Source: Candidatus Rokuibacteriota bacterium | GTDB lineage: Bacteria; Methylomirabilota; Methylomirabilia; Rokubacteriales; CSP1-6 | Length of the DNA stretch: 8,772 nt | Reading direction: 5' to 3' | Assembly: GCA_016201575.1 (NCBI GenBank) | Contig: JACQCN010000453.1 | Location: 1 to 8,772 of the forward strand | Part shown: in pieces, positions 1-5,650 of the stretch | How positions within the stretch are numbered: the first letter of the stretch is position 1 | Layout: each line of letters starts with the position of its first letter | Translations under genes and position numbers: made by a program | Notes under the pieces: generated by a model | Told to the model about the DNA's origin: nothing | Seen by the model: the letters and a program-made list of their open reading frames with translations, nothing else | Database searches by the model: none

Positions 1-18
1 AGAGGAGGAAGTCGCCCC

Positions 19-699
19 GTGCTGCTGAGCTGGCTGCCCGAGAACGTGTCAAGCTTCGGCCGCGACGTCGACGGCATCCTGTCGCTGATCTTCGTGGTCA
101 CGCTCGCCTGGTTCATCGTCACGATCGGGACCTTCCTCGTGTTCGTGATCCGCTACCGGCGCCGCGAGGGACAGCCCGCCGCCCACGTCACGGGCGAGCG
201 GTGGCGCGAGGCGGCGTGGATCGTCCTGCCGTGCGTGCTCGTCCTCGTCCTCGACTTCTGGATCGACTTCCGCGGCGCCCCCGTGTGGGCCAAGATCAAG
301 GTCGACCGGCCGGAGACCGATCTCGTGATCCGCGTCACCGCCAAGCAGTTCACCTGGCTGGTCACCTATCCCGGCCCCGACGGACGCTTCGACACCGACG
401 ACGACCGCACCTTCATGGACGAGATCCACGTCCCCGCCGGCAAGCCCGTCCAGCTCTCGCTCCAGTCCCAGGACGTGATCCACAGCTTCTTCCTCCCGAA
501 CCTCCGCCTGAAGCAGGACGTGCTGCCCGGCCGGACGATCTTCGCCTGGCTCGACGCGGGCAAGCCCGGCAAGTACGAGCTGCCGTGCGCCCAGCTCTGC
601 GGCTTCGGCCACTCGGGCATGAAGGGCTGGCTCTTCGTGCACGAGGCCGGCGACTACGAACGGTGGGTGAAGGAGCAATGGCCCGGAGGACGATCATGA
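19..699 (+). CDS. coxB: Cytochrome c oxidase subunit II (CuA subunit)
   Basis: This is the electron-entry subunit of an A-type heme-copper oxidase. It takes electrons from cytochrome c at the dinuclear CuA centre on the outer face of the membrane and passes them to subunit I. The 226-residue product has two membrane helices (about 20-43 and 64-80) and then a cupredoxin domain. CuA ligands visible are H155 (in DVIHSFFLP), C190, C194, H198 and M201 in CAQLCGFGHSGM. Q192 stands where most A-type enzymes have Glu (C-x-E-x-C), which matters for the Mg site (see findings). E64 in REAAW matches the conserved Glu at the start of helix 2. There is no C-terminal cytochrome c domain, so this is not a caa3 fusion. 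An Asp-rich insert (DTDDD, about 125-129) sits before the first ligand. The GTG start at 19 is chosen because AGAGGAGGA lies at 1-9. The stop overlaps the coxA start (ATGA). Confidence 0.96.
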   Translation: MLLSWLPENVSSFGRDVDGILSLIFVVTLAWFIVTIGTFLVFVIRYRRREGQPAAHVTGERWREAAWIVLPCVLVLVLDFWIDFRGAPVWAKIKVDRPETDLVIRVTAKQFTWLVTYPGPDGRFDTDDDRTFMDEIHVPAGKPVQLSLQSQDVIHSFFLPNLRLKQDVLPGRTIFAWLDAGKPGKYELPCAQLCGFGHSGMKGWLFVHEAGDYERWVKEQWPGGRS

Positions 700-2414
700 C
701 GCCCGCGCTCGCCACCGCGGCCGCGCCGCCCCACCAGGCGGCGGGCTTCTGGCGCACCTACGTCGTCTCCACGGACCACAAGACGATCGCCAAGCAGTAC
801 CTGACGCTCGGCCTCGTCATGGCGCTCATCGGCGGCTACCTCGCCTACGTGATGCGCTGGCAGCTCGCGTATCCGGACACCTCGGTGCCCGGCTTCGGCT
901 TCGTCGGCCCCGAGACCTACAACACGCTCGTCACGATGCACGGCACCATCATGGTGTTCTTCGTGGCGATGCCGATCCTCCTCGGGACCTTCGGCAACTT
1001 CCTGATCCCGCTGATGATCGGCGCCCGCGACATGGCCTTCCCGAAGCTCAATGCGCTCTCGTTCTGGCTGCTCGCCACCGGCTCGCTCGTGCTGGTGGTC
1101 TCGTTCTTCGTGCCCGGCGGCGCCGCCGCGGCCGGCTGGACGGGCTACCCACCGCTGAGCGCCCGGGCCGAGTACACGGGGGTCGAGTGGGGCCTCAACC
1201 TCTGGCTCCTCGCCCACGCCATCGAGTTCGCCGCCTTCCTCCTGGGCGGCGTCAACTTCCTCACCACCGCGATCACGATGCGGGCGCACGGCCTCACCCC
1301 GGGGCGGCTGCCGCTGATGATCTGGCAGCTGCTGACCGCCTCCGTGCTCTTCCTGCTCTCGGTGGGGCCGCTGATCGCCGGCGCGATCATGCTCCTGATG
1401 GACCGGATCGCCGGCACCGGGTTCTTCCTGCCCGACCGCGGCGGCGAGCCGCTCCTCTGGCAGCACCTCTTCTGGTTCTTCGGCCACCCCGAGGTCTACG
1501 TGGTCCTCCTGCCGCCTCTCGGCGCCGTCCTGGAGGTGCTGTCCGTCTTCTCGCGCAAGCCGATCTTCGGCTACCGCCTGATCATCGGCGGCACGCTCGC
1601 GGCCGGGGCGCTCAGCTTCATCGTGTGGGCGCACCACATGTTCGTGAGCGGCATGGACCCGCGGCTCGCCATGCCCTTCAGCATCACGACGATCCTGATC
1701 TCGGTGCCGTTCGCGCTGATCATGTTCGCGATGATCGCGACGCTCTGGCGGGGCTCCATCCGCTTCGAGACGCCGATGTTGTGGGCGCTCGGCTTCGTCG
1801 CGATGTTCATCACCGGCGGCCTCACCGGCATCTTCAACGGCTCGGCCCCGGCCGACATCTACATCGCCAACACCTACTTCGTGGTGGCGCACTTCCACTA
1901 CACGCTGTTCGCCGCGGTCTTCTTCGGCGGCTTCGCCGGGCTCTACTTCTGGTACCCGAAGATGTTCGGCCGGATGCTCGGCGATCGGCTCGGGCCGCTC
2001 CACTTCTGGCTCACGCTGGTCTTCTTCAACCTGACCTTCTTCCCCATGCACTGGCTCGGCCTGGCCGGGATGGTACGCCGCATCGCCGACCCGACCCAGT
2101 ACGAGATGCTCGTGCCCTACCAGTACCTGAACGTCTTCGTCACCGTGAGCTCGCTGGGGCTGATCGTGGCCCAGGGGATCTTCCTCCTCAACTTCTTCCT
2201 GAGCCTCGTTCGCGGGCGGATGGCGCCGGCGAATCCCTGGCAGGCCGCCACGCTCGAGTGGACCACGTCCTCGCCGCCGCCCCACGGCAACTGGGGCCCG
2301 GCGCTGCCGGAGGTCGAGCGCGGTGCCTACGACTACAGCTTCCCGGGCGCGGCCCAGGACTGGCTGCCGCAGCGGCGCCTCGCCGTGCCCGCGATCGCGG
2401 GAGGCCAGGAATGA
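696..2414 (+). CDS. coxA: Cytochrome c oxidase subunit I, divergent A-type
   Basis: This is the catalytic subunit (572 aa) that reduces O2 to water and pumps protons. Heme ligands are H82 and H401 (low-spin heme) and H399 (heme a3). CuB ligands are H264, H313 and H314. Y268 in GHPEVY is the residue that cross-links to the CuB histidine, and E266 in the same motif marks type A1. Aligning by eye to the Rhodobacter sphaeroides enzyme as I remember it gives a constant offset of 20 residues at all conserved sites. D-channel residues N101, D112, N119 and N187 are kept. K-channel positions are not: L279 (for S299), F339 (for T359) and I342 (for K362). A391 and N392 replace the His-Asp pair of the Mg/Mn site. 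The start ATG at 696 overlaps the coxB stop and has CGGAGGA at 684-690. An in-frame ATG at 678 has no good ribosome site. Family assignment is secure; the channel reading rests on manual alignment. Confidence 0.96.
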   Translation: MTPALATAAAPPHQAAGFWRTYVVSTDHKTIAKQYLTLGLVMALIGGYLAYVMRWQLAYPDTSVPGFGFVGPETYNTLVTMHGTIMVFFVAMPILLGTFGNFLIPLMIGARDMAFPKLNALSFWLLATGSLVLVVSFFVPGGAAAAGWTGYPPLSARAEYTGVEWGLNLWLLAHAIEFAAFLLGGVNFLTTAITMRAHGLTPGRLPLMIWQLLTASVLFLLSVGPLIAGAIMLLMDRIAGTGFFLPDRGGEPLLWQHLFWFFGHPEVYVVLLPPLGAVLEVLSVFSRKPIFGYRLIIGGTLAAGALSFIVWAHHMFVSGMDPRLAMPFSITTILISVPFALIMFAMIATLWRGSIRFETPMLWALGFVAMFITGGLTGIFNGSAPADIYIANTYFVVAHFHYTLFAAVFFGGFAGLYFWYPKMFGRMLGDRLGPLHFWLTLVFFNLTFFPMHWLGLAGMVRRIADPTQYEMLVPYQYLNVFVTVSSLGLIVAQGIFLLNFFLSLVRGRMAPANPWQAATLEWTTSSPPPHGNWGPALPEVERGAYDYSFPGAAQDWLPQRRLAVPAIAGGQE

Positions 2415-2479
2415 ACACCACCTCGAAGTTCGGAAGGGGTGCGAGGTGCCCATCCCAGGACAGGGGGGGACAGGAATGA
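2406..2479 (+). repeat. 65-bp insertion-like segment with 9-bp direct repeats and a hairpin
   Basis: CAGGAATGA occurs at 2406-2414 (spanning the coxA stop) and again at 2471-2479 (spanning the coxC start), exactly 65 bases apart. Between them is an inverted repeat, CACCTCG at 2419-2425 against CGAGGTG at 2442-2448. Its loop carries TTCGGAAGGGG, which matches the left arm of the hairpin at 6371-6381. If one repeat and the intervening bases are removed, coxA and coxC join by a perfect ATGA overlap with GGGAGG (2399-2404) correctly spaced. That suggests, but does not prove, a small insertion or duplication in an ancestral coupled junction. Confidence 0.55.
2411..2479 (+). CDS. Possible 22-codon coupling mini-ORF between coxA and coxC
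   Basis: An ATG overlaps the coxA stop (ATGA) and has a strong ribosome site, GGGAGG at 2399-2404, six bases upstream. It encodes 22 residues beginning MNTTSKFGRG. Its TGA overlaps the coxC start, again as ATGA. I recognise no domain; the peptide is polar and basic with no membrane segment. It is probably a by-product of the 65-bp segment, and its likeliest effect is to hand ribosomes from coxA to coxC rather than to make a useful protein. Whether it is translated cannot be decided from sequence. Confidence 0.25.
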   Translation: MNTTSKFGRGARCPSQDRGGQE

Positions 2480-3108
2480 GTACCGGGTCGGCTCGATCGG
2501 CGCCGATGGAGGACGTCGCGTTTCGCGCGCCGGCTTCGCCGGGGCAATCCCGGGGGGAGGCTCGGACGGGGGGCGAAGCCGCCCTCCGAGGAAAAATCGC
2601 CATCTGGTGGTTCCTCGCCTCGGAGATCATGCTCTTCGGCGGGCTCATCACGAGCTTCGTGCTCGCGCGCCTCGGCGGCGCCGCCGGGACCCACGAGCCG
2701 CTCAACGTCACCGTGGCCGCCGTGAACACCTTCGTGCTCCTGACGAGCAGCTACACGATGGTGGAGGCGTTCGCGGCCGCCGAGCACGGCAACCGGCCGG
2801 GGATGCGCTTCTTCCTCGCGGTGACCGTGCTGGCCGGCCTCGGCTTCCTCGGGCTCAAGGTCTACGAGTACTCGGGCGAGATCGCCCACGGCTTCACGCC
2901 CGGCCGCGGCGGCTTCTGGTCGTTCTACTACACGATGACCGGGCTCCACGCCCTCCACGTGCTGATCGGCGTCGTCGTGAACTCCGCGCTGCTCGTCATG
3001 GCGGGCGCGGCGATCCGGCGTCCCTACCGGGTCGAGCTGGCGGGGCTCTACTGGCACTTCGTCGACATCGTCTGGATCTTCCTCTTCCCCCTCCTCTACC
3101 TCACGTGA
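2476..3108 (+). CDS. coxC: Cytochrome c oxidase subunit III (first copy)
   Basis: Subunit III binds subunit I in the membrane and supports proton uptake into the D-channel and enzyme stability. This 210-residue, five-helix form (as in CyoC-type and short CtaE proteins) starts its homologous part at about residue 39 (RGKIAIWWFLASE). Conserved features are E50 in the first helix, E131 in KVYEY, H158 and H161 in TGLHALHVLIG, and the final helix motif YWHFVDIVWIFLF (192-204). Residues 1-38 are low-complexity (Ala, Gly, Arg, Ser) and are encoded by GC-rich inverted repeats, including one nearly identical to an intergenic hairpin elsewhere in the window. The ATG at 2476 overlaps the preceding mini-ORF stop, with GGGGA at 2466-2470. 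An in-frame ATG at 2506 is possible, but no start lies between the repeat and the first helix. Confidence 0.93.
   Translation: MSTGSARSAPMEDVAFRAPASPGQSRGEARTGGEAALRGKIAIWWFLASEIMLFGGLITSFVLARLGGAAGTHEPLNVTVAAVNTFVLLTSSYTMVEAFAAAEHGNRPGMRFFLAVTVLAGLGFLGLKVYEYSGEIAHGFTPGRGGFWSFYYTMTGLHALHVLIGVVVNSALLVMAGAAIRRPYRVELAGLYWHFVDIVWIFLFPLLYLT
2530..2542. repeat. Short hairpin in the coxC N-terminal coding region
   Basis: CCGGC (2530-2534) and GCCGG (2538-2542) form a 5-bp stem around a TTC loop. It lies 19 bases upstream of the larger palindrome at 2562-2593, in the part of coxC that encodes the non-conserved N-terminus. It is too short to interpret alone; it is listed because it adds to the concentration of palindromes here. 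Confidence 0.4.
2562..2593. repeat. Palindromic repeat, copy A, translated inside coxC
   Basis: The left arm TCGGA (2562-2566) pairs with TCCGA (2585-2589). After one unpaired base, GGGGGGC (2568-2574) pairs with GCCGCCC (2578-2584) with a single mismatch, leaving a GAA loop. The 32 bases match the intergenic hairpin at 6372-6403 at 29 positions. Here the repeat is read in frame as part of the coxC N-terminus (about residues 30-39), just before the first membrane helix. Confidence 0.75.
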
Positions 3109-3116
3109 GGCCAGAC

Positions 3117-3383
3117 ATGATCACCCGTCGCTACCTCTTCGTCTGGATCTGGCTCCTCGCCCTGATGACGCTCAGCCTCTTCATGGGCGTGGCGCCCGTG
3201 GCCCGGCACGCCGCCGTCACCCTGATGTTCACGGTGGCGGCCATCAAGACGGTGCTGGTGGCGGTGCACTTCATGCATCTGAAGATCGAGCCGTGGCTGA
3301 TCTACGCGATCGCCCTCGTCCCGGTCGCGATGGTCGTGGGGTTCATGTTCACGCTGTTCCCCGACTTCGTGTTCGTGCGATGA
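3117..3383 (+). CDS. coxD: Cytochrome c oxidase subunit IV (prokaryotic, CyoD/CtaF-like)
   Basis: This small membrane subunit of 88 residues has three predicted helices (about 6-24, 33-51 and 58-80). The motif AVHFMHLKIEPW (49-60) matches the conserved xFMHLK segment of the prokaryotic subunit IV family. The family is thought to help assemble or stabilise the oxidase and carries no redox centre. The ATG at 3117 follows TGAGG at 3106-3110, which overlaps the coxC stop, so the two genes are probably translated in sequence. Its stop overlaps the next small reading frame (ATGA). The length is slightly short for the family but complete. Confidence 0.88.
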   Translation: MITRRYLFVWIWLLALMTLSLFMGVAPVARHAAVTLMFTVAAIKTVLVAVHFMHLKIEPWLIYAIALVPVAMVVGFMFTLFPDFVFVR

Positions 3384-3469
3384 CCACGCTCACCGGCGCC
3401 GTCCTGTTCCTGGGCGCGGTCACGATGCGCCGCTCCTGGACCCTGGCCCGGGCCGGGACAAAAGTCTGA
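3380..3469 (+). CDS. Possible 29-residue protein coupled to coxD and the second coxC
   Basis: A reading frame of 29 codons starts at an ATG overlapping the coxD stop and ends in TGA sharing a base with the next gene's ATG (TGATG at 3467-3471). The product starts MTTLTGAVLFLGAVTMRRSW, a short hydrophobic stretch followed by basic residues, as in a tiny single-pass membrane protein or the beginning of a lost one. Codons end in G or C almost throughout until the last few, like the flanking genes. There is no separate ribosome site. I do not recognise a family. It could be a real small subunit, a remnant, or only a coupling device. Confidence 0.35.
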   Translation: MTTLTGAVLFLGAVTMRRSWTLARAGTKV

Positions 3470-4155
3470 TGGGTGACATGTCGCCGGCCGGCATGATCCT
3501 GGAAGAAGATGGGGCCGTCGACGACCGCGGGGGCGGACAGTTCCCTCCGGGAATACCGCCCGACCGAGGGAACGGTGCCGGGCCGCCGTTCCTCGAGCCC
3601 AAAAGGCCGCCGCTGATCGACGCCGCCAGACTCGGGATGCTGATCTTCCTGGGATCCGAAACGATGCTCTTCGCCGGGTTCATCACCGCCTTCTTGGCCT
3701 TTCGCCTGGGGGCACCTGTCTGGCCTCCCCCGTACCAGCCCCGCCTCCCGGTCGAGGTGACCGGGGTGAATACGGCCGTCTTGCTCTTGAGCGGATTCAC
3801 GATGTGGCGGGCGCTCAGGGCCGTCCGCCGCGGGAATCGGGCCGGGCTGGCCAGGAACTTGGCGTACACGGCTCTGCTCGGGGTGACCTTCCTCGGCGTG
3901 CAGGGATATGAGTGGGCGCGGCTCCTCGAATTCGGTCTCAGCGTGTCCTCCGGGGTCTACGGGGGGACGTTCTACACGCTGATCGGGGCGCACGCCCTCC
4001 ACGTACTCGCCGCGCTGACTTGCCTGGCGATCATCCTGGTCAGGCGGGGACGATACACAGCGCAGGACCACGCGGGTCTCACTGTTTTCGGGACCTACTG
4101 GTCCTTCGTGGTGGCCCTCTGGCCCATTCTCTATACCCTCGTGTACCTGGCGTGA
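3469..4155 (+). CDS. Second cytochrome c oxidase subunit III-like protein
   Basis: This 228-residue protein is a paralogue of the first subunit III. A non-conserved, Pro/Gly-rich N-terminus (1-49) precedes five membrane helices. Family residues kept are E64 (LGSETMLF), E148 in QGYEW, and H175/H178 in GAHALHVLAAL. The last helix differs: YWSFVVALWPILY (210-222) replaces the usual YWHFVD, so the conserved His and Asp are Ser and Val. Its codons use more T- and A-ending forms than the coxB-A-C-D genes, suggesting a different history. The ATG at 3469 is chosen for its overlap with the preceding stop; ATG 3478 is an alternative, and neither has a strong ribosome site. It may be an accessory subunit of the same oxidase, or belong with another oxidase or a NorE-like role. 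The subunit III family call is firm; the job is not. Confidence 0.85.
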   Translation: MGDMSPAGMILEEDGAVDDRGGGQFPPGIPPDRGNGAGPPFLEPKRPPLIDAARLGMLIFLGSETMLFAGFITAFLAFRLGAPVWPPPYQPRLPVEVTGVNTAVLLLSGFTMWRALRAVRRGNRAGLARNLAYTALLGVTFLGVQGYEWARLLEFGLSVSSGVYGGTFYTLIGAHALHVLAALTCLAIILVRRGRYTAQDHAGLTVFGTYWSFVVALWPILYTLVYLA

Positions 4156-4215
4156 CCGCATGTTGCCCCTGACGCGCAGTATTCAGGAACGGCACCACGG
4201 GAGTCGGGCGGGTGG

Positions 4216-4286
4216 CGCGGCAGGCAGGCGCGCTCGCCCGCAGCGAGTGGGGTATCGAGCGAGGACGGGCGGGCCTGCCTGCCGCG
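4216..4286. repeat. Long GC-rich inverted repeat after the second subunit III
   Basis: CGCGGCAGGCAGGC (4216-4229) is perfectly complementary to 4273-4286, giving a 14-bp stem. After a small asymmetric internal loop, CGCCCG pairs with CGGGCG for six more pairs. The terminal loop contains CAGCGAGTGGGG. There is no T-run on either side, so it is not a classic intrinsic terminator. It may stabilise or attenuate the oxidase transcript, or be a REP-like mobile palindrome. It lies in the first part of a longer open frame (ATG 4160) and makes that stretch Arg/Gly-rich. Confidence 0.75.
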
Positions 4287-4315
4287 ACCGGACCCGCTCG
4301 GCGCTCGGCGTCGAC

Positions 4316-4612
4316 GTGAGCGAATCATCCGCGCTGAGCTCGTGCGTCCGGACAACCCTCGGGTGGAGAGCGGGGACCGCCGCCATCACGAGCGTGACCC
4401 TCTTCCCCACGGACGCTCGGGCATGCTCGGTCTGCGTCGGTTGGACAGCCGGCCAGGGGCTGAACGGGGGCTTTTATTGGGGCGCACTCTTGCTCACGGC
4501 GCTGCCGTTCGCAATCGTGGCGGTCATCGGAGCGTGGGTGAGGCATACCCTTTGGCGCGGGCCCCGCCGGATTTCCGAGATGGCCGAGCCACGCGCCATT
4601 GAGAAGCGCTGA
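4316..4612 (+). CDS. Small exported or membrane-anchored CxxC protein of the cox cluster
   Basis: The well-formed part is a secretion-like segment (hydrophobic TAAITSVTLF, then ARA before C37), a CSVC motif (C37, C40), then GQGLNGGFYWG and one strong membrane helix (about 53-76), ending in a basic tail. Small Cys-containing single-helix proteins of this layout (CSVC or CAVC followed by GLN) occur beside oxidase genes in several phyla. Their role is not established; metal or electron handling outside the membrane is conceivable. The frame is open from ATG 4160 (150 aa), but that extension is translated palindromic repeat, so I prefer GTG 4316 (98 aa). Neither start has a convincing ribosome site, and GTG 4394 is also possible. 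The N-terminus may have been damaged by the repeat. Confidence 0.6.
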   Translation: MSESSALSSCVRTTLGWRAGTAAITSVTLFPTDARACSVCVGWTAGQGLNGGFYWGALLLTALPFAIVAVIGAWVRHTLWRGPRRISEMAEPRAIEKR

Positions 4613-4617
4613 CCCGC

Positions 4618-4704
4618 ATGCAGCCCCGGGAGGCGCTCGAGCGCGGGGTCATGGCGTTGCTCGGCACGATGGCCGACCCCGGTCTCATCGGTGGCAACAC
4701 ATGA
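4618..4704 (+). CDS. Possible 28-residue ORF upstream of pqqB
   Basis: An ATG five bases after the preceding stop opens a 28-codon frame (start MQPREALERG) ending in TGA at 4702-4704, 21 bases before pqqB. Third positions are mostly G or C. The peptide looks helical and contains no tyrosine, so it cannot be the PQQ precursor PqqA, which supplies a Glu and a Tyr. It may be chance or a gene remnant. The rest of this gap (4705-4725) shows no clear promoter or ribosome site. Confidence 0.15.
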   Translation: MQPREALERGVMALLGTMADPGLIGGNT

Positions 4705-4725
4705 ACCCCGGCTCTCGATAGTTCT

Positions 4726-5640
4726 ATGCGAATACGCGTTCTCGGATCAGGCGCGGGCGGCGGCTTCCCGCAGTGGAACTGCAACTGCCCCAACTGCGAC
4801 GGCGTACGCCGGGGCGCGATCCCCGCCCGCCCCCGCACACAGTCCTCGATCGGCCTGAGCGCCGACGGCGTCACCTGGGTCCTCGTCAACGCCTCCCCCG
4901 ACGTCCGCGCCCAGCTCGCCGCCTTCCCGCCCATGCAGCCCGGGCGCGCCGTGCGCGACACCGCGATCTGCGGCATCGTGCTGATCGACAGCCAGATCGA
5001 CCACACGACGGGCCTCCTGATGCTGCGCGAGGGCGGCCCGCTCCACATCTACTGCACCGGGCCCGTGCACGAGGACCTGACCACGGGCAACCCGCTCCTG
5101 CGCGTGCTCGCCCACTACGGCGGCACCACGTGGCACCCGATCCCCCTCGCGGGCGACGGCGCCTTCACGATCGAGGGCGCGGAGTCCCTGCGGTTCACCG
5201 CGGTCCCGCTGACGAGCAAGGCGCCGCCCTACTCCCCGCACCGCCACGACTCGCACCCCGGCGACACGATCGGCCTGCGCGTCGAGGATCCGGCGACGGG
5301 CGGGGTGCTCTTCTACGCGCCGGGCCTCGGCGAGATCGGCGAGGGGGTCCGGCGGCTGATGGTGGAGTCGGACTGCGTGATGGTCGACGGCACCTTCTGG
5401 ACGGAGGACGAGATGGCGCGGCTCGGCATCGCCGACAGGCGGGCGCGCGAGCTGGGCCACATCCCGCAGTCGGGCCCGGGCGGCATGCTCGAGATCCTGG
5501 CGCCGCTCGGGCGGCCCCGGAAGATCCTGATCCACATCAACAACACCAACCCGATCCTGAACGAGGCCTCGCCCGAGCGCCGCCAGCTCGCGGCGGCCGG
5601 CATCGAGGTATCCTGGGACGGCATGGACATCAGGCTGTGA
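4726..5640 (+). CDS. pqqB: PQQ biosynthesis protein PqqB
   Basis: PqqB is a metallo-beta-lactamase-fold protein of the pyrroloquinoline quinone pathway. It was long thought to be a carrier, and has more recently been reported to hydroxylate the tyrosine part of the Glu-Tyr intermediate. The 304-residue product is full length. It begins [17 protein letters not shown] and has the structural zinc cysteines C19, C21 and C24 (CNCPNC). Family motifs follow: [12 protein letters not shown] (53-64), [10 protein letters not shown] (88-97), GDTIGLR (179-185), FYAPGLGE (196-203), DGTFW (221-225) and HINNTNPIL (270-278). It is followed by pqqC after ten bases, so the two form an operon. No Shine-Dalgarno sequence is visible before the ATG, which is placed by homology of the N-terminus. 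Confidence 0.96.
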   Translation: MRIRVLGSGAGGGFPQWNCNCPNCDGVRRGAIPARPRTQSSIGLSADGVTWVLVNASPDVRAQLAAFPPMQPGRAVRDTAICGIVLIDSQIDHTTGLLMLREGGPLHIYCTGPVHEDLTTGNPLLRVLAHYGGTTWHPIPLAGDGAFTIEGAESLRFTAVPLTSKAPPYSPHRHDSHPGDTIGLRVEDPATGGVLFYAPGLGEIGEGVRRLMVESDCVMVDGTFWTEDEMARLGIADRRARELGHIPQSGPGGMLEILAPLGRPRKILIHINNTNPILNEASPERRQLAAAGIEVSWDGMDIRL

Positions 5641-5650
5641 AAGGACTCGT

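Noticed and set aside
678..698. Earlier in-frame ATG at 678 as the coxA start
   Set aside because: The ATG at 696 has CGGAGGA at ideal spacing and the usual ATGA overlap; the earlier ATG has no comparable site.
696..2414. Subunit I as a nitric oxide reductase rather than an oxygen reductase
   Set aside because: The active-site tyrosine (Y268 in GHPEVY) and an A1-type D-channel entrance are retained, and CuA, III and IV subunits accompany it. The odd K-channel alone does not support a NO reductase.
2406..2593. An insertion sequence or CRISPR array
   Set aside because: No transposase gene is present, and the repeats are few, palindromic and not regularly spaced with spacers.
654..2729. A 691-residue minus-strand open frame opposite the oxidase genes
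   Set aside because: Its translation is Arg/Glu/His-rich low-complexity sequence typical of the reverse strand of GC-rich genes, and the plus strand encodes clear CoxA.
4618..4704. Possible pqqA upstream of pqqB
   Set aside because: The 28-residue peptide has no tyrosine, whereas PqqA needs the conserved Glu-x3-Tyr.
4717..4722. GATAGT as a -10 box for pqqB
   Set aside because: It lies only three bases before the start codon and no -35 element is at the right distance.
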